A stretch of 64,000 bases of DNA from an uncultured Clostridia bacterium (GTDB lineage Bacteria; Bacillota; Clostridia; Oscillospirales; Acutalibacteraceae): NCBI GenBank assembly GCA_944380885.1, contig CALWIZ010000005.1, positions 34,606 through 98,605 of the forward strand, read 5' to 3'. How positions within the stretch are numbered: position 1 is the first letter of the stretch; each line of letters starts with the position of its first letter. The notes under the pieces were generated by a model. That model worked only from the letters and a program-made list of their open reading frames with translations. It was not told where the DNA came from and searched no databases. Both the position numbers and the translations under genes were made by a program. Positions 1 through 7,931 of this stretch are shown here, in pieces.

Positions 1-1
1 G

Positions 2-1237
2 CCTAAGCTCTGGCATTTCTACGGAAAAAGACACAGGAGCATAAGGGCGATGAACAGTCACCTTAACGACAATATCACGGGAGCAAGGGTCGTAAAGGCG
101 TTCGGGAGACAGGAAAACGAAATCGGGCGGTTTGATAAGGTCAACAGGAACTTAAGAGAAAGCGAAATCAAGCTGGTAAATTTCGATATAAAGTTCAATA
201 TGCTTTTCGATATCGTGATTATGCTGAGCGGCTACGTGGTCTGGATAGTGGGCGGCTGGCTCATAATACAGCCGGAAAGCACCGTGACCTACGGAATGAT
301 AATAACCTTTGTGGGTTATGTCAATATGCTTGCGGGTCCTATGGATTTTATATCCTATATCTTCCGGTGGGGGTCCAACAGCCTTAACAGCGGCCAGCGT
401 ATATTTGAGATATTGGACGCACGGCCTGAAATCACCGAAAAGAAGGACTGTGTTCACCTTGACTCGGTGAAGGGCAGGGTGGAAATGAGAAGCGTTGTAT
501 TTGAGTACGAAACCGGAAAGCCGGTGCTCAAGGGCGTGAGCTTTTCGGTTGACGCGGGTCAGATGCTCGGAATAGTGGGTAAAAGCGGCGCGGGAAAATC
601 CACGATAGCTAATTTGCTTACGAGAATGTACGACCCGCTTTCGGGCGAGGTGCTGATTGACGGAGTGAATTTAAAGAATATAGCGATAGCCGATATAAGA
701 AAAAGCATAGGTATTGTAAGTCAGGAAATTTACATTTTCAAGGGCACTGTCGCTGAGAATATCGCCTACGCCAAGCCCGGCTGCACCAAGGCGGAAATAG
801 TAAGGGCGGCGGTGTGCGCCAACGCGCATGATTTCATATGCCGGCTTCCTGACGGCTACGATACGGTAATAGGCCTCGGCGGACACGCGCTTTCGGGCGG
901 AGAACGGCAGAGAATTTCAATAGCAAGGGCTACGCTCGCCGACCCGACCGTACTTATACTTGACGAGGCGACCGCGAGCGTGGACACAAAAACCGAGCTT
1001 GCTATAAACGCGGCGATAGAAAAGCTCTCAAAGGGGAAGACGGTAATCTCAATAGCCCACCGGCTTTCAACGCTTAAGGGAGCGGATAAGCTGATAGTGA
1101 TAGAAGACGGCAAGGTGAGCGAGGAAGGCACTCATTCGGAGCTTGCAGCGAAGAAAGACGGAATTTATCAGAAGCTCCTGCAGATACAGAGCAAGGCGTT
1201 GGCGTTAAGGGGGATAGAATATGACGGAGCAAACTGA
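2..1237 (+). CDS. ABC exporter half-transporter, C-terminal part (truncated by window edge)
   Basis: Fused membrane/ATPase subunit of an ABC exporter. The reading frame is open from the first bases, so the ATG at 50 is internal and the start lies upstream of the window. The visible part begins inside the transmembrane domain (two clear membrane segments at about 200-380). The ATPase then shows Walker A GKSGAGKST (about 578-604), signature LSGGERQR (about 889-912), Walker B with LILDEATAS (about 952) and H-loop IAHRLST (about 1051). All ATPase residues look intact. It overlaps the DUF1854 gene by 17 bases and probably pairs with the second exporter subunit at 1794. The substrate is unknown. 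Confidence 0.93.
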   Translation, partial: PKLWHFYGKRHRSIRAMNSHLNDNITGARVVKAFGRQENEIGRFDKVNRNLRESEIKLVNFDIKFNMLFDIVIMLSGYVVWIVGGWLIIQPESTVTYGMIITFVGYVNMLAGPMDFISYIFRWGSNSLNSGQRIFEILDARPEITEKKDCVHLDSVKGRVEMRSVVFEYETGKPVLKGVSFSVDAGQMLGIVGKSGAGKSTIANLLTRMYDPLSGEVLIDGVNLKNIAIADIRKSIGIVSQEIYIFKGTVAENIAYAKPGCTKAEIVRAAVCANAHDFICRLPDGYDTVIGLGGHALSGGERQRISIARATLADPTVLILDEATASVDTKTELAINAAIEKLSKGKTVISIAHRLSTLKGADKLIVIEDGKVSEEGTHSELAAKKDGIYQKLLQIQSKALALRGIEYDGAN

Positions 1238-1769
1238 AATTAAAGATATACTTAAGGAACAGGAAGAAACGGTTGAGGCAATGTTCGGAATAAATTACCT
1301 GACCGATGAAAACGCGGTATTCAGGAGGACGGACGGAGGCTTTGTGTCGCTCGAGACAAACGGCACCTTTTACGGAAGAATAGACTGCTACTGCGCTTTT
1401 CCGCATACCGCGCCGTATGAGCTTATTTCGGTAAGGGACAGTGACGGCAAGGAAATAGGAATGATAGAAAACGCCGAAAAGCTGAGCGGGGAGAACAGGG
1501 AGGCTGTAAAGGAGCAGATATCGAGAAGATATTTTATGCCCGTTATAAAGCGGATAGAAAGCGTTAAGGAGGAATACGGCTATTCATATTGGGAAACCGT
1601 TACCGACAGGGGGAAATGCAGGTTTACGGTAGCCGCGGGAGCGGATTCGGTTACGAGGATAGGCGAAAACCGTATCTTCGTGAGCGACATTGACGGAAAT
1701 AAGTTTGAAATTGAGGATATAAGGAGACTGAAGCCTAAAGAGCTTAAAATGATAGACGTATTTCTGTAA
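1221..1769 (+). CDS. DUF1854 family protein
   Basis: Soluble protein of 182 residues with no membrane segment or signal peptide. The C-terminal half (Y-W-E-T-V-T-D-R-G, later F-V-S-D-I-D-G-N) matches what I recall of DUF1854, a family found between or beside ABC exporter genes and sometimes annotated as cyanophycin-metabolism associated. The start ATG lies inside the end of the upstream ABC gene behind a GGGATAG-like site, suggesting translational coupling. Being placed between two exporter subunits, it is probably an accessory part of that transporter. Its biochemical role is not known to me, and the name cyanophycin should not be read as evidence of substrate. Confidence 0.75.
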   Translation: MTEQTEIKDILKEQEETVEAMFGINYLTDENAVFRRTDGGFVSLETNGTFYGRIDCYCAFPHTAPYELISVRDSDGKEIGMIENAEKLSGENREAVKEQISRRYFMPVIKRIESVKEEYGYSYWETVTDRGKCRFTVAAGADSVTRIGENRIFVSDIDGNKFEIEDIRRLKPKELKMIDVFL

Positions 1770-1793
1770 ATAAACCGGAAGGTTTGTGATATT

Positions 1794-3980
1794 ATGATAT
1801 TAAAATTTGAGCTTCCGAAAGAAGCGGAGGATAAAATATCGGTTTACATAAAACCGGAAGATATAGTTTACGCCCTGCCGTTTGATATAGACCGCAGCGG
1901 AAATATAGTGGATAACTGTTTTGTCGCCGCCGGCAGGGAGCGAATAGCGGTTTACGAAAACGGAGAAGTTACAAAATGCACCGAGCTTAATGAATGCTCG
2001 AAAATCTTTACGGTAAATCTTGTCGGCAGCGCGCAGCTTGCGGTAACTGTCGGCGGAGAGGATACCGTGCTCGCGCGGTACTCGATGAAATATGTTTCAA
2101 AATTTGCCTATCTGGCGCGCGGTGTGCAGATTTTTATTGACGGCGGAACCGCCGTGGTCGAAAGCACGGAGGAGGAAAAGGTCTGCCCGGTATGCGGCAG
2201 GGCGATACCCGGCACCGGCAAATGCCCGAAATGTTCGGGCGGCGGCAGAATGACAAGGATTGCACAGCTGTCTAAACCGCATTTGAAAAATCTTCTGCTG
2301 ATTTCCGCCGTGATGCTTGTGGTCTCATTCGCTAATATTTACGCGCGGTTTGTCGAGAGGGATTTTATCGACAATACCCTTATAACCAATAATGACGGCG
2401 CTTTCGGAATAGTTAAATATGCTCTGCTTATGATTCTCTGCTATGCGCTCTGCGTGGCGGGCGAGGCATTAAGGTCTTGGCTGAGTATCCGGCTTGGCTC
2501 CGCGGTGAGTATGGATTTGAGGGAAAAAATGTATGTAAAAATCCAGAGACTTTCGCTTTCCTTTGTCGGCAGCCGCCAGCCCGGCGAGCTTATGAATAAA
2601 ATCCTGTGGGACACAGAAACGGTACGGAGCTTTATCGAAGGCACTCTTTCCCGTATGCTAAACGTATTTCTTACAATGGTTTTCGCCTGTATCGCGGTAT
2701 TCGCCATAAACTGGAAGCTGGCGCTTATATGCTTTGCGGCGGCACCGGTGGTCGGTTTTGTGACATTTACATTGAGAAAAAAGTTCAGGCGTATGTACAG
2801 GAAGCAGTGGCGGCTGTCGGATAAGGTAAACAGCCGGCTTCAGGACGTTTTGGCGGGTATACTTGTAGTAAAAAGCTACGGCAGGGAAAAAAGTGAGTCG
2901 GAATATTTCTGCCGGCTTACCGACGACCTTGCCAGTATGCAGAGCAAAAACGAAAAGTTCTGGAGCACATTTAATCCGCTGATAGGCTTTTTCTTCAGCG
3001 TGGGTACATATCTTATACTTTATGTCGGCGGTCTTGACGTGCTGACAGGCAGAATAAGCATAGGTGAGCTTACACAGGTGACAATGTACACTTCGATGAT
3101 AATTCAGCCGCTCGGCTGGATTATGCTGTTTCCGAAGCAGGTCGCCAATCTCAATATAAGTATGGATAGAATATACGATATACTTGACAGGCAGACCGAG
3201 CTTTCAAATATAGACACCGGAATTAAAAAGGATATTGAGGGCGAAATCGAGTTTAAAAACACGGTTTTCGGTTACAGGTCTTACGAGCCGGTGCTGGACG
3301 GCATTGATTTCAAGGTAAAGCCGGGCGAGATGATAGGTATAGTGGGAGCGTCGGGAAGCGGAAAATCAACTATGGTAAACCTTGTAATGCGGCTTTATGA
3401 CTGCGACGACGGAAGCATACTTGTAGACGGCAGGGATATAAGGGAGTACAATCAGCAGGATTTTCACAGGCAGATAGGTGTTGTTTTACAGGAAACCTTC
3501 CTGTTCGGCGGTACGGTTTACGAAAATATTAAATTCGGAAAACCGTCAGCCACAAGGGAAGAGGTTATACGCGCCGCGAAAATCGCGAACGCCCATGACT
3601 TCATATGCAGAATGCCGGGCGGCTACGATACTCAGCTTGCCGAAAACGGAAACAATCTTTCGGGCGGCGAGCGTCAGCGCGTGGCGATAGCGAGGGCCAT
3701 TCTCAACGACCCGCGTATACTTATACTTGACGAGGCGACCTCGAGCCTTGACACCGAAACCGAATATCAGATACAGGAGGCGCTCAAAAGGCTGGTAAAG
3801 GGAAGAACTACATTTGCCATTGCTCACAGGCTTTCAACACTCAAGAACGCCGACAGGATAATCGTGATAGACGGTCATAAAATCGCGGAAGCCGGCACTC
3901 ACAGCGAGCTTCTGCGCAAAAAAGGAATTTATTACGGACTGGTTACGGCTCAGCTTGATATGAGCAAAAAAGCAGTGTGA
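1794..3980 (+). CDS. ABC exporter half-transporter with N-terminal PH-like/zinc-ribbon extension
   Basis: A 728-residue ABC exporter subunit, about 150 longer than a standard half-transporter. Residues 1-125 are a soluble beta-rich segment of the PH-like kind (inference from composition). A zinc ribbon with two CPxC pairs (CPVCGRAIPGTGKCPKC) follows at about 131-147. The membrane domain starts near 165. The ATPase has Walker A GASGSGKST at 518-526, LSGGERQR, LILDEATSS and IAHRLST, so it should be active. It sits 24 bases after the DUF1854 gene in the same direction. With the upstream subunit it probably forms a heterodimer. The extension may bind a partner or the DUF1854 protein; this is untested. 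Confidence 0.92.
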   Translation: MILKFELPKEAEDKISVYIKPEDIVYALPFDIDRSGNIVDNCFVAAGRERIAVYENGEVTKCTELNECSKIFTVNLVGSAQLAVTVGGEDTVLARYSMKYVSKFAYLARGVQIFIDGGTAVVESTEEEKVCPVCGRAIPGTGKCPKCSGGGRMTRIAQLSKPHLKNLLLISAVMLVVSFANIYARFVERDFIDNTLITNNDGAFGIVKYALLMILCYALCVAGEALRSWLSIRLGSAVSMDLREKMYVKIQRLSLSFVGSRQPGELMNKILWDTETVRSFIEGTLSRMLNVFLTMVFACIAVFAINWKLALICFAAAPVVGFVTFTLRKKFRRMYRKQWRLSDKVNSRLQDVLAGILVVKSYGREKSESEYFCRLTDDLASMQSKNEKFWSTFNPLIGFFFSVGTYLILYVGGLDVLTGRISIGELTQVTMYTSMIIQPLGWIMLFPKQVANLNISMDRIYDILDRQTELSNIDTGIKKDIEGEIEFKNTVFGYRSYEPVLDGIDFKVKPGEMIGIVGASGSGKSTMVNLVMRLYDCDDGSILVDGRDIREYNQQDFHRQIGVVLQETFLFGGTVYENIKFGKPSATREEVIRAAKIANAHDFICRMPGGYDTQLAENGNNLSGGERQRVAIARAILNDPRILILDEATSSLDTETEYQIQEALKRLVKGRTTFAIAHRLSTLKNADRIIVIDGHKIAEAGTHSELLRKKGIYYGLVTAQLDMSKKAV

Positions 3981-4026
3981 AGCGGGAACGCTCAAAACTG
4001 CGTAATTATATTTTAAATAAAAATAG

Positions 4027-4095
4027 GGACACGGTTGTCTGACTTTACTTAAACGCATAAGCTGTACGCGTTTTAAAAGCAGACATTCCGTGTCC
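4027..4095. repeat. Long imperfect inverted repeat, probable bidirectional terminator
   Basis: Outer arms GGACACGG (4027-4034) and CCGTGTCC (4088-4095) pair fully. GTCTG (4037-4041) pairs with CAGAC (4080-4084). AAACGC and GCGTTT pair near the centre. It lies in the gap between the convergent exporter operon and 4Fe-4S gene and is followed by a T-rich stretch. I see no gene in 3981-4183. Confidence 0.5.
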
Positions 4096-4183
4096 GTTTA
4101 TTTTAAATCCGATTTTCCAAAACCTGAAAAAACGAAAACACAGTAATCGGAAATACTGATGCTCAGGATACTATAAGGTTAAA

Positions 4184-4885
4184 TCAGTCGAGTATCATTC
4201 CGTCTGTTGATATTGTCTTTACCTGCCACGGTATAAACTTTCCGCTGTTTTGAAGAGCCTTTTTTGCGGCTATCTCAATTCCGCCGCAGCAGGGAACCTC
4301 CATTCGCACGACCGTAACGCTTTTAATATCGTTGTTTCTTATTATCTCGGTCAGCTTTTCGGAATAATCGGTACTGTCGAGCTTAGGACAGCCTACAAGT
4401 GTTATATGGCCTTTTATAAAATCCTCGTGAAAAGCGGCATAAGCGTAGGCGGTGCAGTCGGCGGCGATAAGCAACTTTGCTCCGGAAAAATACGGAGCGT
4501 TTACAGGAGCCAGCTTTATCTGCACCGGCCATTGTGAAAGCCGGCTTTCAGGCTTTGCCGACGGAGAGGGGTGATTTTCAGTTTCTCTTTTTATCTCACG
4601 TGAATTGCTGCCGGGGCAGCCGCAGGGCAGGGGGGCTTCCGTTTTACGGCTTTTCATATTTTCTTCAACCGCCGCGCGGTCGTAAGCTGCGGCCTCGCGC
4701 TCTGTAAAGGTTATAGCGCCTGTTGGACAGGCGGGAAGACAGTCGCCGAGACCGTCGCAGTAATCGTCGCGCAGCAGCTTTGCCTTGCCGTTTACCATTC
4801 CAATCGCGCCTTCATGGCAGGCTGCGGCGCATGCTCCGCAGCCGTTGCATTTTTCTTCATCTATCTGAATTATTTTTCTTATCAT
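4184..4885 (-). CDS. 4Fe-4S ferredoxin-type protein beside a Crp/Fnr regulator
   Basis: A 233-residue cytoplasmic iron-sulfur protein. The N-terminus carries a complete cluster motif CNGCGACAAAC and a second, atypical one CDGLGDCLPACP with only three cysteines in register. The remaining 160 residues form a second domain with CPK, PCCGG and isolated cysteines. Proteins of this layout occur in Clostridia next to Crp/Fnr regulators and often near hybrid-cluster protein genes, so an electron-transfer role under redox or nitrosative stress is likely, but this is inference. SD AGGAG stands about 8 bases before the ATG. It is divergent from the regulator at 4984 and probably controlled by it. Confidence 0.8.
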   Translation of the reverse strand: MIRKIIQIDEEKCNGCGACAAACHEGAIGMVNGKAKLLRDDYCDGLGDCLPACPTGAITFTEREAAAYDRAAVEENMKSRKTEAPLPCGCPGSNSREIKRETENHPSPSAKPESRLSQWPVQIKLAPVNAPYFSGAKLLIAADCTAYAYAAFHEDFIKGHITLVGCPKLDSTDYSEKLTEIIRNNDIKSVTVVRMEVPCCGGIEIAAKKALQNSGKFIPWQVKTISTDGMILD

Positions 4886-4910
4886 ATTAATACTCCTTTT
4901 TTATTGTATC

Positions 4911-4939
4911 TTGACCTGACAACCTGATTATAATATAAT
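4911..4939 (+). promoter_or_regulatory. Sigma-A-type promoter of the Crp/Fnr gene
   Basis: TTGACC (4911-4916), 17-base spacer, TATAAT (4934-4939). The predicted start is near 4946, just upstream of the 4954-4969 palindrome. A minus-strand TATAAT occupies 4932-4927 with no good -35, as expected for an activated promoter of the 4Fe-4S gene. Confidence 0.65.
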
Positions 4940-4953
4940 TAAAATAAAAAATA

Positions 4954-4969
4954 TGTTGTTAAAACAACA
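4954..4969. promoter_or_regulatory. Palindromic operator, likely Crp/Fnr site
   Basis: TGTTGTT-AA-AACAACA is a perfect inverted repeat. Its centre is 41.5 bases upstream of the start predicted from the minus-strand TATAAT at 4932-4927, the classic activating position for Crp/Fnr proteins. On the plus strand it lies just downstream of the predicted start of the regulator gene, which suggests autorepression. Confidence 0.6.
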
Positions 4970-4983
4970 AAGCGGAGAGAAAT

Positions 4984-5640
4984 ATGAATTTAGACTTTTT
5001 ATGCGGCACGCCATTGTTCAATGGTATCAGAAAGGAAGAAATTAACGGACTTTTAAAATGCCTCAACGCGTTTACAAAAAAATTTGAAAAGGGAGAATAT
5101 ATCTACTGCTGCGGCGATACGGCTGAAAATATAGGGCTTGTACTCTCCGGAGCGGTTATAGTTCAGAATGATGACTTCTGGGGCAATCAGAGCGTTCTGG
5201 CGCATATAGCGTCGGGGCAGGTATTTGCAGAAAGCTATGCGCTTATGAAAAATCAGCCGCTTCTTGTGGACGCGGTCGCTGCCGCAAAAACCGAGGTGCT
5301 TTTCATAAACGGCAAAAAGATAAATTCACCGTGCGGCGAGGTATGTCCCTGCCATAAAAAATTAACCGATAACCTGCTTAGGATATCGGCGCTCAAAAAC
5401 GTCCGCCTGTCAAGACGCATACTTTATACATCGTCTAAAACCATACGCGGAAGGCTGATGAGCTTTCTTTCAGATGAGGCAAGAGAGCAGGGGAGCAGAA
5501 AAATTACTGTTCCCTTTGACCGCCAGCAGCTTGCCGATTATCTTAATGTCGAAAGAAGCGCTATGTGCGCCCAGCTTTCAAAAATGCGTAAGGAAGGAAT
5601 ACTTGAGTATCATAAGAACAGCTTTATGCTTAAAAAATAA
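4984..5640 (+). CDS. Crp/Fnr family transcriptional regulator
   Basis: A 218-residue regulator. The N-terminal cyclic-nucleotide-binding-like barrel (about 10-110) has the usual glycine pattern (EKGEYIYCCGD, LSGAV). A dimer helix follows, then a C-terminal winged helix with QQLADYLNVERSAMCAQLSKM as recognition region. Cysteines clustered at GEVCPC (about 118-124) could bind a metal or iron-sulfur cluster, though they do not match the classical Fnr N-terminal set. ATG follows GGAGAG. It is divergent from a 4Fe-4S protein with a palindrome between, consistent with a redox-responsive activator of that gene. The effector is unknown. Confidence 0.88.
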   Translation: MNLDFLCGTPLFNGIRKEEINGLLKCLNAFTKKFEKGEYIYCCGDTAENIGLVLSGAVIVQNDDFWGNQSVLAHIASGQVFAESYALMKNQPLLVDAVAAAKTEVLFINGKKINSPCGEVCPCHKKLTDNLLRISALKNVRLSRRILYTSSKTIRGRLMSFLSDEAREQGSRKITVPFDRQQLADYLNVERSAMCAQLSKMRKEGILEYHKNSFMLKK

Positions 5641-5641
5641 T

Positions 5642-5668
5642 AAAGCCTGCCGTTTTCTGGCAGGCTTT
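5642..5668. terminator. Hairpin between convergent Crp/Fnr and PepSY genes
   Basis: AAAGCCTGCC and GGCAGGCTTT pair perfectly around a 7-base loop. The T tract on the plus side is short. It lies between two converging genes and can serve both. Confidence 0.65.
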
Positions 5669-5687
5669 GAACCGTATTAGTTTTAAA

Positions 5688-7157
5688 TCAGTCGTCCCGT
5701 TCTTTTTCGCTCTTTATGATTTCACCGGTCGCGGCGTTTATATCATAGCTGTATTCATAGCCGCCGGACTTGAACTCGATCTCATACTTGTTGTCGTCCC
5801 TGTCGTAGTCTATTTCAAATTCGTACGGATCTGTCACACCGGCGTGTGAAAGCGCTTTCTGCCTTGCTTCGTCGGCAGAGACCGAATAAGCTGTTCCGGA
5901 TGAAGATACAGAGGATTTAACCGCTTCTTTTTCCGATTTTAACACTCTTCCGTCAGCGGCGCTTATTTCGTATTCGTATTTATAGCTGCCTGCTATGAAC
6001 TCAATTTCATATTTATTGTCATCACGGTCGTATTCGGCTTTTACAACAGTCGCTCCCGAAACGCCTGCGTGAGAAAATGCCGCCTGTTGAGCCTCGGCCT
6101 CGGTTACGGAAGCTGAATTTCCGGAAGAACCGTTTCCGGAAGAACTGCTTCCCGAAGAGCTGCCGGAGCCTGACGGATTATAATTGTCCGCACGTTCGGT
6201 GCTGAATTTCAGAACGCTTTTGTCGAGAGCGTTTATATCGTAATCGTATTCGGTGCTTCCGGAAATAAACTCAACCTCGTAAACCATTATTCCGTCGTCA
6301 AAATCAAGCTCGCAGGTAATAAAACTTACGTCTGACGCGCTTATTCCGGCATGGGATAGGGCTGCCTGCTCCGCTTCATCGGCGGTTATATAAGAAGCAC
6401 TGCTCGGACTTCCCTGAGTAACCGAGCCTTCAGATGAAATACTCTTTGTCTCGGCAATCAGATACAGGTCGTTTACCGAAAGACCGGCGAGGGATTCAAA
6501 GGTTTTTGTTGGGTCGGCATTGCATATTTTCTGTATCAGCGTGGCTTTACCCACCGAAATACCGTACTGCTCGGCAAGGTTTTTGAGCGACGCGTCGTCA
6601 GATACCGACTGCGCCATCACAGCGGGCTCAACCGATGAACCCGAAAGTATGCTGTTTATTTCATTCATCAGACGTTCTTCGAGCTCCGCGCTTTTCCGGG
6701 CGTCGGGATTGTCTACAGATATGAGAATGGAGTTTTTAAGCTCATCAATATATCCGTGCTTGAGCATTGAGCCGATGAGGGCGTTTACCGCCACATCGCA
6801 GTCTACGCCTTTAAGCTTCATTTCGTCAAGTATGATTTGGGCGTCGGAATTAAGCGCGAGCGCCTTTACAACCGTGTCATTTTTATTTATCCTTAGCTCA
6901 ATGCTGGGGTTTACATCTATTCCGATAACCGTAGCAACCGAAAAGTACTGATTTCCTGCGAAGCCGATGCCTGCGGCAAGCGCGATTACAGCCGCCGCCG
7001 AAGCTCCTATTATCCATTTCTTTATTTTATTGCTTTTTGACATTTTGATTACCTCTGTTTTCTTTTCGTGAGATCTGAGGGAAAGGCGCTCTGAAATATC
7101 AGGCGTGGCGTTCCGAATTTCTACGGAAAGGCGTGAAAGTATTTCTTTATTTTTCAT
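5688..7157 (-). CDS. RsgI-like membrane anti-sigma protein with three PepSY-like domains
   Basis: A 489-residue protein with a short cytoplasmic N-terminus (1-45) and a single membrane helix at about 48-68. An extracytoplasmic segment opens with GIDVNPSIEL (79-88), the hallmark of RsgI-type proteins. Three PepSY-like repeats follow at about 256-320, 350-410 and 424-485; the last two share DRDDNKYEIEF. A Ser/Gly-rich linker at 328-348 separates repeats 1 and 2. The gene starts inside the end of the sigma factor gene (11-base overlap), so the two are coupled. By analogy the N-terminus would hold the sigma factor and the outer repeats would sense a wall or peptide signal. The signal is unknown. 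Confidence 0.8.
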   Translation of the reverse strand: MKNKEILSRLSVEIRNATPDISERLSLRSHEKKTEVIKMSKSNKIKKWIIGASAAAVIALAAGIGFAGNQYFSVATVIGIDVNPSIELRINKNDTVVKALALNSDAQIILDEMKLKGVDCDVAVNALIGSMLKHGYIDELKNSILISVDNPDARKSAELEERLMNEINSILSGSSVEPAVMAQSVSDDASLKNLAEQYGISVGKATLIQKICNADPTKTFESLAGLSVNDLYLIAETKSISSEGSVTQGSPSSASYITADEAEQAALSHAGISASDVSFITCELDFDDGIMVYEVEFISGSTEYDYDINALDKSVLKFSTERADNYNPSGSGSSSGSSSSGNGSSGNSASVTEAEAQQAAFSHAGVSGATVVKAEYDRDDNKYEIEFIAGSYKYEYEISAADGRVLKSEKEAVKSSVSSSGTAYSVSADEARQKALSHAGVTDPYEFEIDYDRDDNKYEIEFKSGGYEYSYDINAATGEIIKSEKERDD

Positions 7158-7740
7158 TACGCTCTTCCTCCATATATTTTTTTAGTTTGGTAAGCGCGCG
7201 GCGGTATTTTGATAACACCGTCGGCAAAGGTATTCCCATAACGGACGAAATTTCTCTGTGTTTCAGTCCCGAAACGGCAAAAAGAGTAACTATCTGCCGT
7301 TCCTCATCGTTAAGCCGTGATAAAACACCTGATAGAACCATTCGGTCGACTGTTTTCGCCGGAAAGTCAGACGAGTCTGTAAGGTCAAAAGATTCGTCAA
7401 GCGGAACCGAAAGCTCGCCTTTTGAAGCTCTCAGCTTCATAAACGCAAGATTTTTCACTATCGTAAGTATCCATGCCATAGGCTTTCCGAGAGGAGTATA
7501 TCCCGGAGCGGCATCAATTATTTTAAGATAGGTTTCCTGCATTACGTCTTCAGCGGCGTGATGGTCTTTCAGTATAGAAAGCGCAAAGCCGTAAACCGCA
7601 GAGTCGGTCTGACTGTACAGCTCCGCCAGCGCCTGACTGTCCCCGTCCGCCAGACTGAGTATCAGCTTCTCGTCCGGGATGTTTTTTTTATCAGGCTTGA
7701 AGGAGGTTTTAAAGGTTGACGTCAATCCTGTTAAAAACAT
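7147..7740 (-). CDS. ECF-type RNA polymerase sigma factor
   Basis: About 197 residues. Region 2 (GDSQALAELYSQTDSAVYGF to NLAFMKLR) and region 4 (LNDEERQIVTLFAVSGLKHREI, then PLPTVLSKYRRALTKLK) are both complete. I chose ATG 7740 because AGAGG stands 8 bases upstream; a TTG at 7770 in frame has no such site. It directs RNA polymerase to a stress or envelope regulon and is probably held by the membrane protein encoded immediately downstream. An 18-base palindrome lies in the leader. Confidence 0.9.
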   Translation of the reverse strand: MFLTGLTSTFKTSFKPDKKNIPDEKLILSLADGDSQALAELYSQTDSAVYGFALSILKDHHAAEDVMQETYLKIIDAAPGYTPLGKPMAWILTIVKNLAFMKLRASKGELSVPLDESFDLTDSSDFPAKTVDRMVLSGVLSRLNDEERQIVTLFAVSGLKHREISSVMGIPLPTVLSKYRRALTKLKKYMEEERNEK

Positions 7741-7779
7741 TTGAATTACCTCTTCATTTGAATAATGCAAAAGAAAACG

Positions 7780-7797
7780 ATTTTATTGCAATAAAAT
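7780..7797. promoter_or_regulatory. Perfect 18-base palindrome in the sigma-factor leader
   Basis: ATTTTATTGCAATAAAAT reads the same on both strands. It lies 40 bases upstream of the sigma gene start, in an AT-rich divergent region shared with comEC. It may be an operator; no protein can be assigned. Confidence 0.4.
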
Positions 7798-7870
7798 AAA
7801 TTTTTTTTATAATAACATAAAATCAATGCTTTAAACAAGAGGAAAATAAAAAAATATTGCGCGAAAAATG

Positions 7871-7899
7871 TTGAAAAATGTCGAAAAAGGTTGTATTAT
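7871..7899 (+). promoter_or_regulatory. Promoter of the comEC-holA-rnmV-WYL operon
   Basis: TTGAAA (7871-7876), 17-base spacer, TATTAT (7894-7899). The predicted start is near 7906, just before the SD GGAGGG at about 7919. Confidence 0.6.
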
Positions 7900-7931
7900 A
7901 TCGATGATTTTTTTACAGGAGGGACACGGGT

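Noticed and set aside
6115..6185. Repetitive Ser/Gly codons suggesting a CRISPR-like or tandem array
   Set aside because: They encode the Ser/Gly linker of the PepSY protein; there are no regular repeats with spacers.
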